Positions 1 to 5,325 of a stretch of DNA of 5,342 nt are shown piece after piece. Source of the DNA: Cyanobacteria bacterium UBA11153 (GTDB lineage Bacteria > Cyanobacteriota > Cyanobacteriia > Cyanobacteriales > Coleofasciculaceae); the NCBI GenBank assembly GCA_003511885.1, contig DOIX01000400.1, positions 1-5,342 of the forward strand, read 5' to 3'. Numbering within the stretch: the first letter of the stretch is position 1; every line of letters starts with the position of its first letter. A model generated the notes under the pieces. It saw only the letters and a program-made list of their open reading frames with translations. It did not search any database and was not told where the DNA came from. The position numbers and the translations under genes are program-made.

Positions 1-51
1 AGGTGGTGGTGGCGGGGGAGGTGGTGGTGGCGGGGGAGGTGGTGGTGGTGG
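1..51 (-). repeat. 18-bp tandem repeat encoding polyproline
   Basis: Read on the minus strand, the 18-bp unit CCACCACCACCTCCCCCG recurs almost three times before the window ends, giving 17 prolines in a row after KTN (residues 661-663). Identical codon order in each unit shows DNA-level duplication rather than random proline codons. It probably forms a rigid spacer between the DUF11 repeats and whatever lies C-terminal. The true length cannot be seen, because the tract reaches the first base. Confidence 0.85.
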
Positions 52-2040
52 ATTAGTCTTGACAGGTGGAGAAATAATTGGACTGCCAAAAATCGATCCT
101 TGGTTAGCGATTTGAGTTACACCAGGAGGATTATTAATTCTCACCTGAAACTCAACGTTTGCTGATAGTAATGGTCCAATAATTCCCGGAGATGTCCCAA
201 TGCTATTTACGGGTGCGCCATTACCAGAAAAAGGCATGAGATTGCCTGGGGCATCGGGAAGTAAATCTCCATTGAGTTTAGTGGTTCCAGGAATATAAGT
301 TGTCCCTTCGGGAATCGGATCTGAGAAAATGGCATTTGTGACAGGAGCGCTACTGACATTAGTAATGTTAATTGAGTAAGAAATAGCTTCCCCTGGGTCT
401 GCGACTCCATTATTATTAGCATCAATAACAGTAGCACCTTTAGTCGCTACCACAATATCAGTAATGGGGGTAGTAGTTTGTGTGGAATTATTCCCCAAAG
501 CATCCGGAAGTTCTGGTCTAGTAAATACATTGGCAGTATTGACAGCATTAACTCCAGGTGTTTGGGGAACCCTAACTTTGACAACAACAGATTGACTTTC
601 ACCAGGAGCGAGAGGAGGATCGGTTGTCGGATCGATGGAACCGGAATTGCCGAGATACTCGCAAGTGATGATTCTGGGAGTACGAGGATCGATATAGCAA
701 GTCCAACCAGCCCCCTGAAAGCCTTCAAAAGTAAACCCCTCTGGTAGCGTATCAGTAACAGTTACCGGACCATAAGTAGGGCCTGGACCTAAATTAGTTA
801 CAGTTAAAGTGTACTCGCCAATTTCTCCGGCGACAAAAGTTGGGGTGTTACTTTGTTTTGCGATCGCAATATCAGGCAATGGTGTGGGATTAATCGTACT
901 GATGAGGAGATTTCTGACTTCATGAAAATTTGTCGATCCTCCTGTTGAGCTAGCATACCCAAATTTGAAGGTAGGAGGTGCTGCCCGTTGACCAGGTGCT
1001 TGTGTTAAGTCTACTGGACCGAGAACAGGTTGTGCCGGAAAGTTACGAGTTCCTGTAAAGTCGATAAATACACTGACTTTAAAATCAGGTGTGAGAATAA
1101 TCCTGACACTACGAGTAGCAGAATCTCGATTAGTCGCACTGGGAACGTCGATACCTTGACTGAGAGGCCCTGAATCAGCAAGATAGCAATATCCTTGGGT
1201 TCTGTTACCAGCAGTCAAGGATGAACCTCTGATTGTTACGGCATCCCGTCGTCTTATTGCCGTAGTTGTGCCATAAGGCGAGCGAGGATTGCAACCCGTA
1301 CCCCTTATTTCCCCATCATTGGCGAAATTACCAAACTCATCTAAACCAACACCAAGATATCCTGCTGTTAAACCGGGAATGAGATTTCCTACATTATCAA
1401 TTCTTTGAGCATAGCCGAGGGAACCACCAAATGCTCCAGGGTTTGGACTGATGGTATTGCCATCAAAGAGGAAGAATGTTAATCCATCTGCCCCCGTACC
1501 TCCATAGGAAAAGTAATTGAACTCAATTACTAAACCGTTAGTGGCAGGAATGGGGAAATTGTAGAAAACAAAGGCTGATTGATTTCTGGCATTTGATGTT
1601 AGTCTTAATGCTCCTTGTGGCACGGGTTCCAGTGGATCGATGGGGGTATTAGGATTGCAGGGGGGAACTGAATCTGGAGTTATTGGCGTGATTGGGTTTC
1701 CTGCGGTTAAACAGGCTGGAGGTGAGTTTATACCCGATCCCGGTGTCCAACCAAATGATGTATTGTCACGAAATTGTTCTTCTAGAATAGTTGTGGTTTG
1801 AGCATTAACTCGTAAACTAGTGAGGGTAAAGAGCAGAATTGTCGAACTAATTAGAGGTAAGAGATGAAAGGTGAAAGGTAAGTGTAATTTGGGTATTTCT
1901 TTTCTCTGGCGATGGACAAAATTAAATCTACAATTCTGAGAGGGTAAGGAGTTTTGTTTTTGGCATACAACTGATTTCTGGTTGTTGGGTTTATTGATAC
2001 ACACTGGGCAATATCGATCTAGTTTACTCAGCTTAACCAT
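1..2040 (-). CDS. Exported L-type lectin / DUF11-repeat surface protein, 3' end beyond window
   Basis: An uninterrupted frame runs 680 codons from ATG 2040 to the window edge, so the C-terminus is missing. Residues 1-59 are a long basic presequence with Cys11, 14, 26 and 37. Residues 60-76 form the hydrophobic core of a Sec signal peptide, with likely cleavage after VNA at 80. Residues 84-380 resemble a concanavalin-like L-type lectin: GADGLTFFLFDG at 183-194, GAFGGSLGY at 202-210, a metal-loop-like GVGLDEFGN at 231-239, and GYASSTGG near the end. Two DUF11-type domains follow, about 389-522 and 527-655. The first has the WTC...TC cysteine pair typical of the family; the second opens with the calcium-type loop DANNNGVADPGE. 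At least 17 prolines follow. Family knowledge suggests an extracellular or outer-surface glycan-binding or adhesive protein; its ligand is unknown. ATG 2040 is the first possible start: in-frame TAG and TAA lie just upstream, and only a GTG at codon 13 competes before the signal core. Confidence 0.93.
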   Translation of the reverse strand, partial: MVKLSKLDRYCPVCINKPNNQKSVVCQKQNSLPSQNCRFNFVHRQRKEIPKLHLPFTFHLLPLISSTILLFTLTSLRVNAQTTTILEEQFRDNTSFGWTPGSGINSPPACLTAGNPITPITPDSVPPCNPNTPIDPLEPVPQGALRLTSNARNQSAFVFYNFPIPATNGLVIEFNYFSYGGTGADGLTFFLFDGNTISPNPGAFGGSLGYAQRIDNVGNLIPGLTAGYLGVGLDEFGNFANDGEIRGTGCNPRSPYGTTTAIRRRDAVTIRGSSLTAGNRTQGYCYLADSGPLSQGIDVPSATNRDSATRSVRIILTPDFKVSVFIDFTGTRNFPAQPVLGPVDLTQAPGQRAAPPTFKFGYASSTGGSTNFHEVRNLLISTINPTPLPDIAIAKQSNTPTFVAGEIGEYTLTVTNLGPGPTYGPVTVTDTLPEGFTFEGFQGAGWTCYIDPRTPRIITCEYLGNSGSIDPTTDPPLAPGESQSVVVKVRVPQTPGVNAVNTANVFTRPELPDALGNNSTQTTTPITDIVVATKGATVIDANNNGVADPGEAISYSINITNVSSAPVTNAIFSDPIPEGTTYIPGTTKLNGDLLPDAPGNLMPFSGNGAPVNSIGTSPGIIGPLLSANVEFQVRINNPPGVTQIANQGSIFGSPIISPPVKTNPPPPPPPPPPPPPPPPP
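860..867. repeat. HIP1 octamer GCGATCGC
   Basis: Perfect HIP1 palindrome inside the lectin gene at the start of the first DUF11 domain. It encodes the Ile-Ala-Ile stretch of DIAIAKQ. The flanking sequence GCGATCGCAATAT is shared with the copy at 2697. Confidence 0.9.
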
Positions 2041-2051
2041 GAGGAAATTTT

Positions 2052-2058
2052 CCCCCTT
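2052..2058 (-). promoter_or_regulatory. Ribosome-binding site of the lectin gene
   Basis: The minus strand reads AAGGGGG, 11 nt before ATG 2040. It is the best Shine-Dalgarno-like match at usable distance. A second AGGAG (2065-2061) is 20 nt away, which is too far. This supports ATG 2040 as the start despite the unusually long presequence. Confidence 0.5.
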
Positions 2059-2087
2059 ATCTCCTGAAGATGACGAAAGAGCCTAAC

Positions 2088-2116
2088 TTTATAGCAGGCG
2101 CTGGAAATTATGGAAA
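2088..2116 (-). promoter_or_regulatory. Putative sigma70-type promoter of the lectin gene
   Basis: On the minus strand, TTTCCA (2116-2111, 4 of 6 to the -35 consensus) is followed after 17 bp by TATAAA (2093-2088, a good -10). Transcription would start near 2081, giving a leader of about 40 nt that includes the ribosome-binding site. Spacing is ideal, but this is prediction by eye in AT-rich sequence. Confidence 0.4.
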
Positions 2117-2132
2117 TATGGACACCAAAAAA

Positions 2133-2146
2133 CCCACACCCCACCC
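2133..2146. repeat. Short G-rich heptamer tract upstream of the lectin promoter
   Basis: The minus strand reads GGGTGGGGTGTGGG, the same GGGGTGT motif as the array at 2450-2481 but in opposite orientation. It lies 17 bp upstream of the putative -35 element. Three G-runs alone would not make an intramolecular quadruplex. Confidence 0.6.
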
Positions 2147-2246
2147 TAACGAAAAGACTTTTTCTGCAAATCCTAGTTAGGAGAGACGCTCCTGACACGG
2201 AGAAAATTAATGTAATATATTAGACTGCAACTCAGTATGAGATCTG

Positions 2247-2281
2247 ATCCAAGAGATAAATATACCCTATCTCTCTTGGAT
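2247..2281. repeat. Hairpin with a 10-bp perfect outer stem
   Basis: The left arm ATCCAAGAGATA (2247-2258) pairs with TATCTCTCTTGGAT (2268-2281): ten perfect outer pairs, a 2-nt bulge, two more pairs and a 9-nt loop. In the minus-strand transcript the T-rich stretch precedes rather than follows the stem, so it is not a standard intrinsic terminator. It could be a processing or 3'-end structure of the upstream mRNA. Confidence 0.6.
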
Positions 2282-2330
2282 AAAAACAGTAAAAAAACCA
2301 ATTCCTTTGGGAGTTAAAGAAGTTGGAGAG

Positions 2331-2357
2331 TTAGAGATTGAATTGATCGATCTCTAA
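2331..2357. repeat. Tight hairpin, 11-bp stem with 5-nt loop
   Basis: TTAGAGATTGA (2331-2341) pairs with TGATCGATCTCTAA-side bases 2347-2357 through eleven pairs including one G-T wobble, around loop 2342-2346. No U-tract follows on either strand. Candidate RNA-stabilising or terminator-like structure downstream of the PEP-type gene; function unknown. Confidence 0.6.
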
Positions 2358-2411
2358 TCCCTTACTGAGAGAATTCCCACTTTTGAGCTAAAAAATAGCA
2401 TATTCAGATTC

Positions 2412-2509
2412 TAAGCTGCGGCGCATCTAAATTGGATAGTAAATTTATCGGGGTGTGGGGTGTGGGGTGTAGGGTGTGGGGATATACAAATTAAATGCGT
2501 AGCAGCTTA
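2412..2509. repeat. MITE-like element: about 27-nt inverted arms around a G-rich core
   Basis: The left arm (2412-2438, beginning TAAGCTGCGGCGCATCTAAA) and the reverse complement of the right arm (2483-2509, beginning TAAGCTGCTACGCATTTAAT) agree at 22 of 27 positions. They enclose 44 nt containing the GGGGTGT array. There is no coding capacity. The form fits a palindromic interspersed repeat or a non-autonomous mobile element of cyanobacteria. No clear target-site duplication is visible at the arm ends, so mobility is inferred only from shape. Confidence 0.65.
2450..2481 (+). repeat. GGGGTGT heptamer array, G-quadruplex motif
   Basis: Five G-runs (2450-2453, 2457-2460, 2464-2467, 2472-2474, 2478-2481) are separated by TGT or TGTA spacers, meeting the usual G-quadruplex pattern on the plus strand. 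The 7-nt periodicity is that of STRR sequences known from filamentous cyanobacteria. In the minus-strand transcript the tract is C-rich, so any quadruplex would form in DNA or in an antisense RNA. Confidence 0.75.
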
Positions 2510-2620
2510 TCAAGGGGAATGGGGAGGAGAGTTTTGAGAAATGAGTTTTCAGTTTTAGAGCAACAGCTAGGGCGGTTAAGACGTTTTCAATTCCTCAAAC
2601 CATTGATTTTACGACTTTTT

Positions 2621-2645
2621 CCCTAGCCCCTAGTCCCTATTCCCC
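2621..2645. repeat. STRR-like tract over the 3' end of the PEP-type gene
   Basis: The plus strand reads CCCTAGCCCCTAGTCCCT and continues ATTCCCCC, a degenerate 7-nt periodic sequence. On the minus strand it encodes the last residues GNRD and supplies the TAG stop (2632-2630). A near-identical copy in opposite orientation lies at 5257-5275. Confidence 0.65.
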
Positions 2646-5203
2646 CTGCCAATCCTTTCCCGTGCGGCTTCGAGAAGGAGACGTTTTTCAGCACGTGCGA
2701 TCGCAATATATGTATTTTCCACGCGATCGACATCGACGGAAATTGAGGAAATCCCCCACCTTACCAAAGAATCAATCATTTCTGGATACTCGGCTGGTGC
2801 TTCACCGCAGATGGAGCAGGGAATTCCAGCATCTCTTGCCATCGCGATTAGTTGTTCAATTGCTCGCATCACCGCAGGATGACACCCATTCAATTTAGAA
2901 TCCAATCCAGCGGGATGGCTGCCCCTGCTAGAAGTATCGCGATTTACAGCTAGCAAGAGTTGGGTTAAATCGTTTGTCCCTATCGAGATGCCCTGTACCC
3001 CAGCTTTAACATAATCGGGTAACAGAAACAATACTGAGGGTACTTCTGCCATAATCCAAAGCCGGAAGTCTGGACTATCCATTATGCCCGTTTGTTCAAT
3101 CCGACGGCGACAAAAGACAAATTCCTCTACAGTACGGACAAAGGGCAAGATTAGCTGTATGTTACTGTAGCCGTTACGATAGACTTCCGTTAAAGCAGCT
3201 AATTCCAGATCGAAGATAGCGGGATCGCTGAGGTATTGACGAGTGCCCCGATGACTCAAGACTTCCGGTGTGGTTGGCAGATTATGCCGGGGCAATTCAG
3301 GTGTCTTGCTGGTGGCGATATCTCCTCTTGATGACTTTTGTCCAGACAGGCTATCAGGAGAGATAGTAGCAAAGGGAGATTCGGATAAATCTAAACAACG
3401 ATACAAAACTTTTCGTGGCATTAATCCCGCCGCAAACTCCATCATCAGTTGGGCAATGGGAGTGACTAACTCTTCTTTTCTTCCCTGTCGCAACCATTCT
3501 TTGGGATCCAGATTCTTCCAAGCATTGAGAATCATTAATTCCCCACGTAATAACCCGACTCCATCTATTGGTAAGCCTTCAATTCTTTTTAAGGATTGGG
3601 GTTGACTGATATTTACTAATAGCTGAGTCGCGATGGGAAATTGAGCTAAATGGGAAAAAGGTAAATTTTTCACCTCCTTTCCTTCTTCGCTCATCGCTTT
3701 TTTTTCTTCATCCGCATCTTTGACAATTCTCTCCACTTTCTGAATTTCACCCCTATTCCCATCTATTAATAGTAATTCACCACTTTGAAAAAGTTGCGTT
3801 ACATCTGGTGCGCTGACAACAGCAGGAATGCCAATTTCTCTGGCGAGAATTGCCCCATGACTAGTCATCCCTCCTTTTTCTGTAACTATCCCAGCAGCTT
3901 GTTCGATCCAAGGTAACCAGTGGGGTGATATACTTTCGGCAACTAAAATTCTGCCAGGGTGAACATTTTCTAGACTTTGAGGATTCCCGATAATTACTTG
4001 AGCGATTCCTGTAACTATTCCGGTGGAAGCCGCAATTCCTCGTACTAAATTGGGGAGCGGATTAGAGTTTTGAGTTTGAACTTGTGATGGTTGAGTTTCT
4101 GATGGTATGTGCGAACTCAAACCTGAGAATTCAGGATGGTTTTCCACGATTTTTAACCGGGATTTGGGATGAGGATTGAATTGGGTGATATAGAGTTGAG
4201 GATCTGAGGAATCTGGACTTTGACAAATAGTCCATTCTAGATAAAAATATGGAGTAAATTGATTGGTTAATCTCTGAGATAGCCCTAGCAATTCTTGTCG
4301 GTATTTGTCAGGAAGAGCAGGGTGTTTTTGTTCTCCTTCACTGAGAGGGTAAGATTGGATGATATTTGGGGCGATATTTTCGATTTTTTGTGACGTTATA
4401 TCGTCGGATAATGCTAATTTGGTATTGAGGTGATAGGCAATGGTTTTATTGCCCAGTTGTGAGGCGATGATTTTGCCAGTTTTGAGGTTAATTTGGTAAG
4501 AGTCAGGAGCAACTTCTCCTTTGGCGATCGCAAATCCTAATCCCCAAGTAGCCTGAAGCTGCAACAGCTCTCCATCGGCTGTCATCGTGCCAGATGCGAT
4601 CGCATTGTAGATTGGTTGGACTGTTACGGCTAAATTGATTTGATGAAGCCCAATCCCTACCCGCTGCCAGTAAAACAAGCTTCTCGCACGAAATAGTTCC
4701 TCCCAAACTCGTTTTAATCCCAAAGTTAAATCTTGAGGAGAGTTCAGACAAATATGGCAGTCCAAAAAACCAATATCTGGCAAGGTATTTGTCAATTTTT
4801 CTCTCGAGAATATTTGGTCTGGTAACTGTTTTAATGGTAGCCCTAATGAAGGCTGTAAAATAATTATCGATTCTGGTAATTTTTGAGCTGCTTTTGTCAA
4901 TTCCGATATCCATACAGATGGGAGTGTGGCTCTATTAATGCCTTGCCGAATTTGTTGGGCTACTAATTGCAATTGTCGGGGGTTGTCTACATTTACATGT
5001 AAAGAAGAATGGGGCAAATCTGCCAATAATGATTCCAACTTTCCCAAGTCTTCTATAAATTCCCAAAATCCTGTTGCCGGAACGACAAAACCAGGGATAA
5101 CAGGGTAGTTATTCTGCAAAAGTTGACTTAAATGTAAGGCTTTATTGCCTACTATAGAGTAGTCTGATGATTGAATCTGAGTCAGCCAGTAAAGTTTGTC
5201 CAC
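2630..5203 (-). CDS. PEP-synthase-like protein (putative PEP-binding enzyme) with degenerate ATP-grasp domain
   Basis: 857 codons from GTG 5203 to TAG 2630, close to PEP synthase length. Domains: PEP/pyruvate-binding ATP-grasp region (5-345), with VGNKA at 18-22, SGTM followed by ATWGLG in the middle, and LEW...ITQFNP at its end; phosphohistidine domain (about 385-490) with GGMTSHGAILAR, His449 and the neighbouring regulatory-type Thr447; PEP-binding TIM barrel (about 525-845) with GVGLLRGE (Arg553), Arg602, HRG (Arg652), AEVP (Glu720), SIGTND (Asn744, Asp745) and catalytic-type Cys799 in ICGEAP. PEP synthase makes PEP from pyruvate and ATP in the cytoplasm. Here the RSS motif is replaced by QPS (117-119), SFAGQ is absent and QxRP is QFNP, so ATP use is doubtful. 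GTG 5203 is preferred over TTG 5302 because it has AAAGAG 6 nt upstream and gives VDKLYWL, matching relatives as I remember them. The TTG extension adds 33 residues of STRR-encoded Pro-Ser sequence. Confidence 0.95.
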   Translation of the reverse strand: MDKLYWLTQIQSSDYSIVGNKALHLSQLLQNNYPVIPGFVVPATGFWEFIEDLGKLESLLADLPHSSLHVNVDNPRQLQLVAQQIRQGINRATLPSVWISELTKAAQKLPESIIILQPSLGLPLKQLPDQIFSREKLTNTLPDIGFLDCHICLNSPQDLTLGLKRVWEELFRARSLFYWQRVGIGLHQINLAVTVQPIYNAIASGTMTADGELLQLQATWGLGFAIAKGEVAPDSYQINLKTGKIIASQLGNKTIAYHLNTKLALSDDITSQKIENIAPNIIQSYPLSEGEQKHPALPDKYRQELLGLSQRLTNQFTPYFYLEWTICQSPDSSDPQLYITQFNPHPKSRLKIVENHPEFSGLSSHIPSETQPSQVQTQNSNPLPNLVRGIAASTGIVTGIAQVIIGNPQSLENVHPGRILVAESISPHWLPWIEQAAGIVTEKGGMTSHGAILAREIGIPAVVSAPDVTQLFQSGELLLIDGNRGEIQKVERIVKDADEEKKAMSEEGKEVKNLPFSHLAQFPIATQLLVNISQPQSLKRIEGLPIDGVGLLRGELMILNAWKNLDPKEWLRQGRKEELVTPIAQLMMEFAAGLMPRKVLYRCLDLSESPFATISPDSLSGQKSSRGDIATSKTPELPRHNLPTTPEVLSHRGTRQYLSDPAIFDLELAALTEVYRNGYSNIQLILPFVRTVEEFVFCRRRIEQTGIMDSPDFRLWIMAEVPSVLFLLPDYVKAGVQGISIGTNDLTQLLLAVNRDTSSRGSHPAGLDSKLNGCHPAVMRAIEQLIAMARDAGIPCSICGEAPAEYPEMIDSLVRWGISSISVDVDRVENTYIAIARAEKRLLLEAARERIGRGNRD
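2697..2704. repeat. HIP1 octamer GCGATCGC
   Basis: Perfect HIP1 site near the 3' end of the PEP-type gene, encoding part of IAIARAEK. Confidence 0.9.
3662..3679 (-). promoter_or_regulatory. Internal perfect Shine-Dalgarno sequence abutting a slippery heptamer
   Basis: Inside the PEP-type gene the minus strand reads AAGGAGGTGA (3679-3670), fully complementary to the usual 16S 3' end. A AAT TTA (3668-3662), correctly phased for a -1 slip, starts just after it. No ATG, GTG or TTG start follows at useful distance. It lies in the charged linker between the histidine domain and the barrel. Whether it acts in pausing or frameshifting is speculative. Confidence 0.35.
4524..4531. repeat. HIP1 octamer GCGATCGC
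   Basis: Perfect HIP1 site in the ATP-grasp region of the PEP-type gene, encoding part of FAIAKGE. Confidence 0.9.
4596..4603. repeat. HIP1 octamer GCGATCGC
   Basis: Perfect HIP1 site 72 bp from the previous one, encoding part of NAIASGT. All four HIP1 copies of the window lie in coding sequence. Confidence 0.9.
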
Positions 5204-5209
5204 GATTAG

Positions 5210-5215
5210 CTCTTT
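5210..5215 (-). promoter_or_regulatory. Ribosome-binding site deciding the GTG start of the PEP-type gene
   Basis: The minus strand reads AAAGAG, 6 nt before GTG 5203. The competing TTG at 5302 has no Shine-Dalgarno-like sequence before it (AACCAGTGAT). This favours the shorter 857-residue product. Confidence 0.5.
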
Positions 5216-5256
5216 AATGCCAATAGCGATTAACTCCGATTGAGGGAAATATAGCG

Positions 5257-5275
5257 AGGGACTAGGGCTAGGGGC
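5257..5275. repeat. STRR-like tract in the leader of the PEP-type gene
   Basis: The plus strand reads AGGGACTAGGGCTAGGGGC. It matches the reverse complement of 2621-2638 except for one G. If translation began at TTG 5302 it would encode APSPSPS, a low-complexity stretch unlike an enzyme N-terminus, so it is better read as untranslated leader. Confidence 0.65.
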
Positions 5276-5297
5276 TTTCTTGCTGGGGAAGAAAGCT

Positions 5298-5316
5298 CTC
5301 AAATCACTGGTTTGAG
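5298..5316. promoter_or_regulatory. Small inverted repeat CTCAAA-N7-TTTGAG near the presumed transcription start
   Basis: Six-base perfect arms (5298-5303 and 5311-5316) sit directly downstream of the TATAAA box and overlap the expected start of transcription. The placement would suit an operator, but arms this short arise by chance, and no known regulator consensus is recognised. Confidence 0.2.
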
Positions 5317-5319
5317 TAA

Positions 5320-5325
5320 TTTATA
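5320..5325 (-). promoter_or_regulatory. Possible -10 box of the PEP-type gene
   Basis: TATAAA is read on the minus strand. A 17-bp-spaced -35 element would fall just outside the window, so the promoter cannot be judged fully. It would give a leader of about 110 nt before GTG 5203, but only about 11 nt before TTG 5302. Confidence 0.3.

Larger units (their letters stand above)
2041..2629. other. 589-bp intergenic spacer rich in repeats and hairpins
   Basis: No credible coding frame or RNA gene is seen on either strand. The spacer holds, left to right, the lectin gene's leader and promoter, a short C-rich heptamer tract (2133-2146), nested small inverted repeats around 2171-2192, hairpins at 2247-2281 and 2331-2357, the inverted-arm element with a G-rich loop (2412-2509), a G-rich stretch at 2513-2530, and the STRR-like sequence that ends the upstream gene. 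No classic hairpin-plus-U-tract terminator for the upstream gene is visible. Confidence 0.75.

Noticed and set aside
207..728. Minus-strand frames of 76 and 93 codons (207-437 and 447-728)
   Set aside because: They lie out of frame inside the lectin/DUF11 gene, whose own frame is open through the whole region and matches known domains.
2171..2192. Adjacent mini-palindromes TCCTAGTTAGGA and AGGAGAGACGCTCCT as a terminator or operator
   Set aside because: Only 5-bp stems that exclude one another, with no U-tract and no recognised regulator consensus.
2212..2225. GTA-N8-GAC, one base from an NtcA site (GTA-N8-TAC), upstream of the lectin gene
   Set aside because: One half-site is imperfect, and no TAN3T -10 box lies about 22 nt downstream on the minus strand, so the class II NtcA promoter layout is missing.
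2450..2481. CRISPR array
   Set aside because: The repeat unit is 7 nt with no unique spacers of CRISPR length; it is an STRR-type array.
4503..4913. Minus-strand 136-codon frame within the PEP-type gene
   Set aside because: It overlaps the conserved ATP-grasp region in another frame and shows no recognisable domain or start signal.
2662..5108. Plus-strand frames opposite the PEP-type gene (2662-2898, 3270-3605, 4926-5108) and opposite the lectin gene (478-747)
   Set aside because: Antisense shadows of strongly coding frames, with compositionally odd products and no family resemblance.
2630..5203. Naming the gene ppsA
   Set aside because: The ATP-binding signature residues of PEP synthase are missing, so the symbol would claim an activity the sequence does not support.
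1..5203. The two minus-strand genes as one operon
   Set aside because: The 589-bp structured spacer and a separate promoter candidate before the lectin gene make co-transcription unlikely, and the predicted functions are unrelated.
5201..5302. TTG 5302 as the true start of the PEP-type protein
   Set aside because: It has no ribosome-binding site and would begin about 11 nt after the presumed transcription start. The added 33 residues come largely from STRR-like repeat and do not resemble the family N-terminus.
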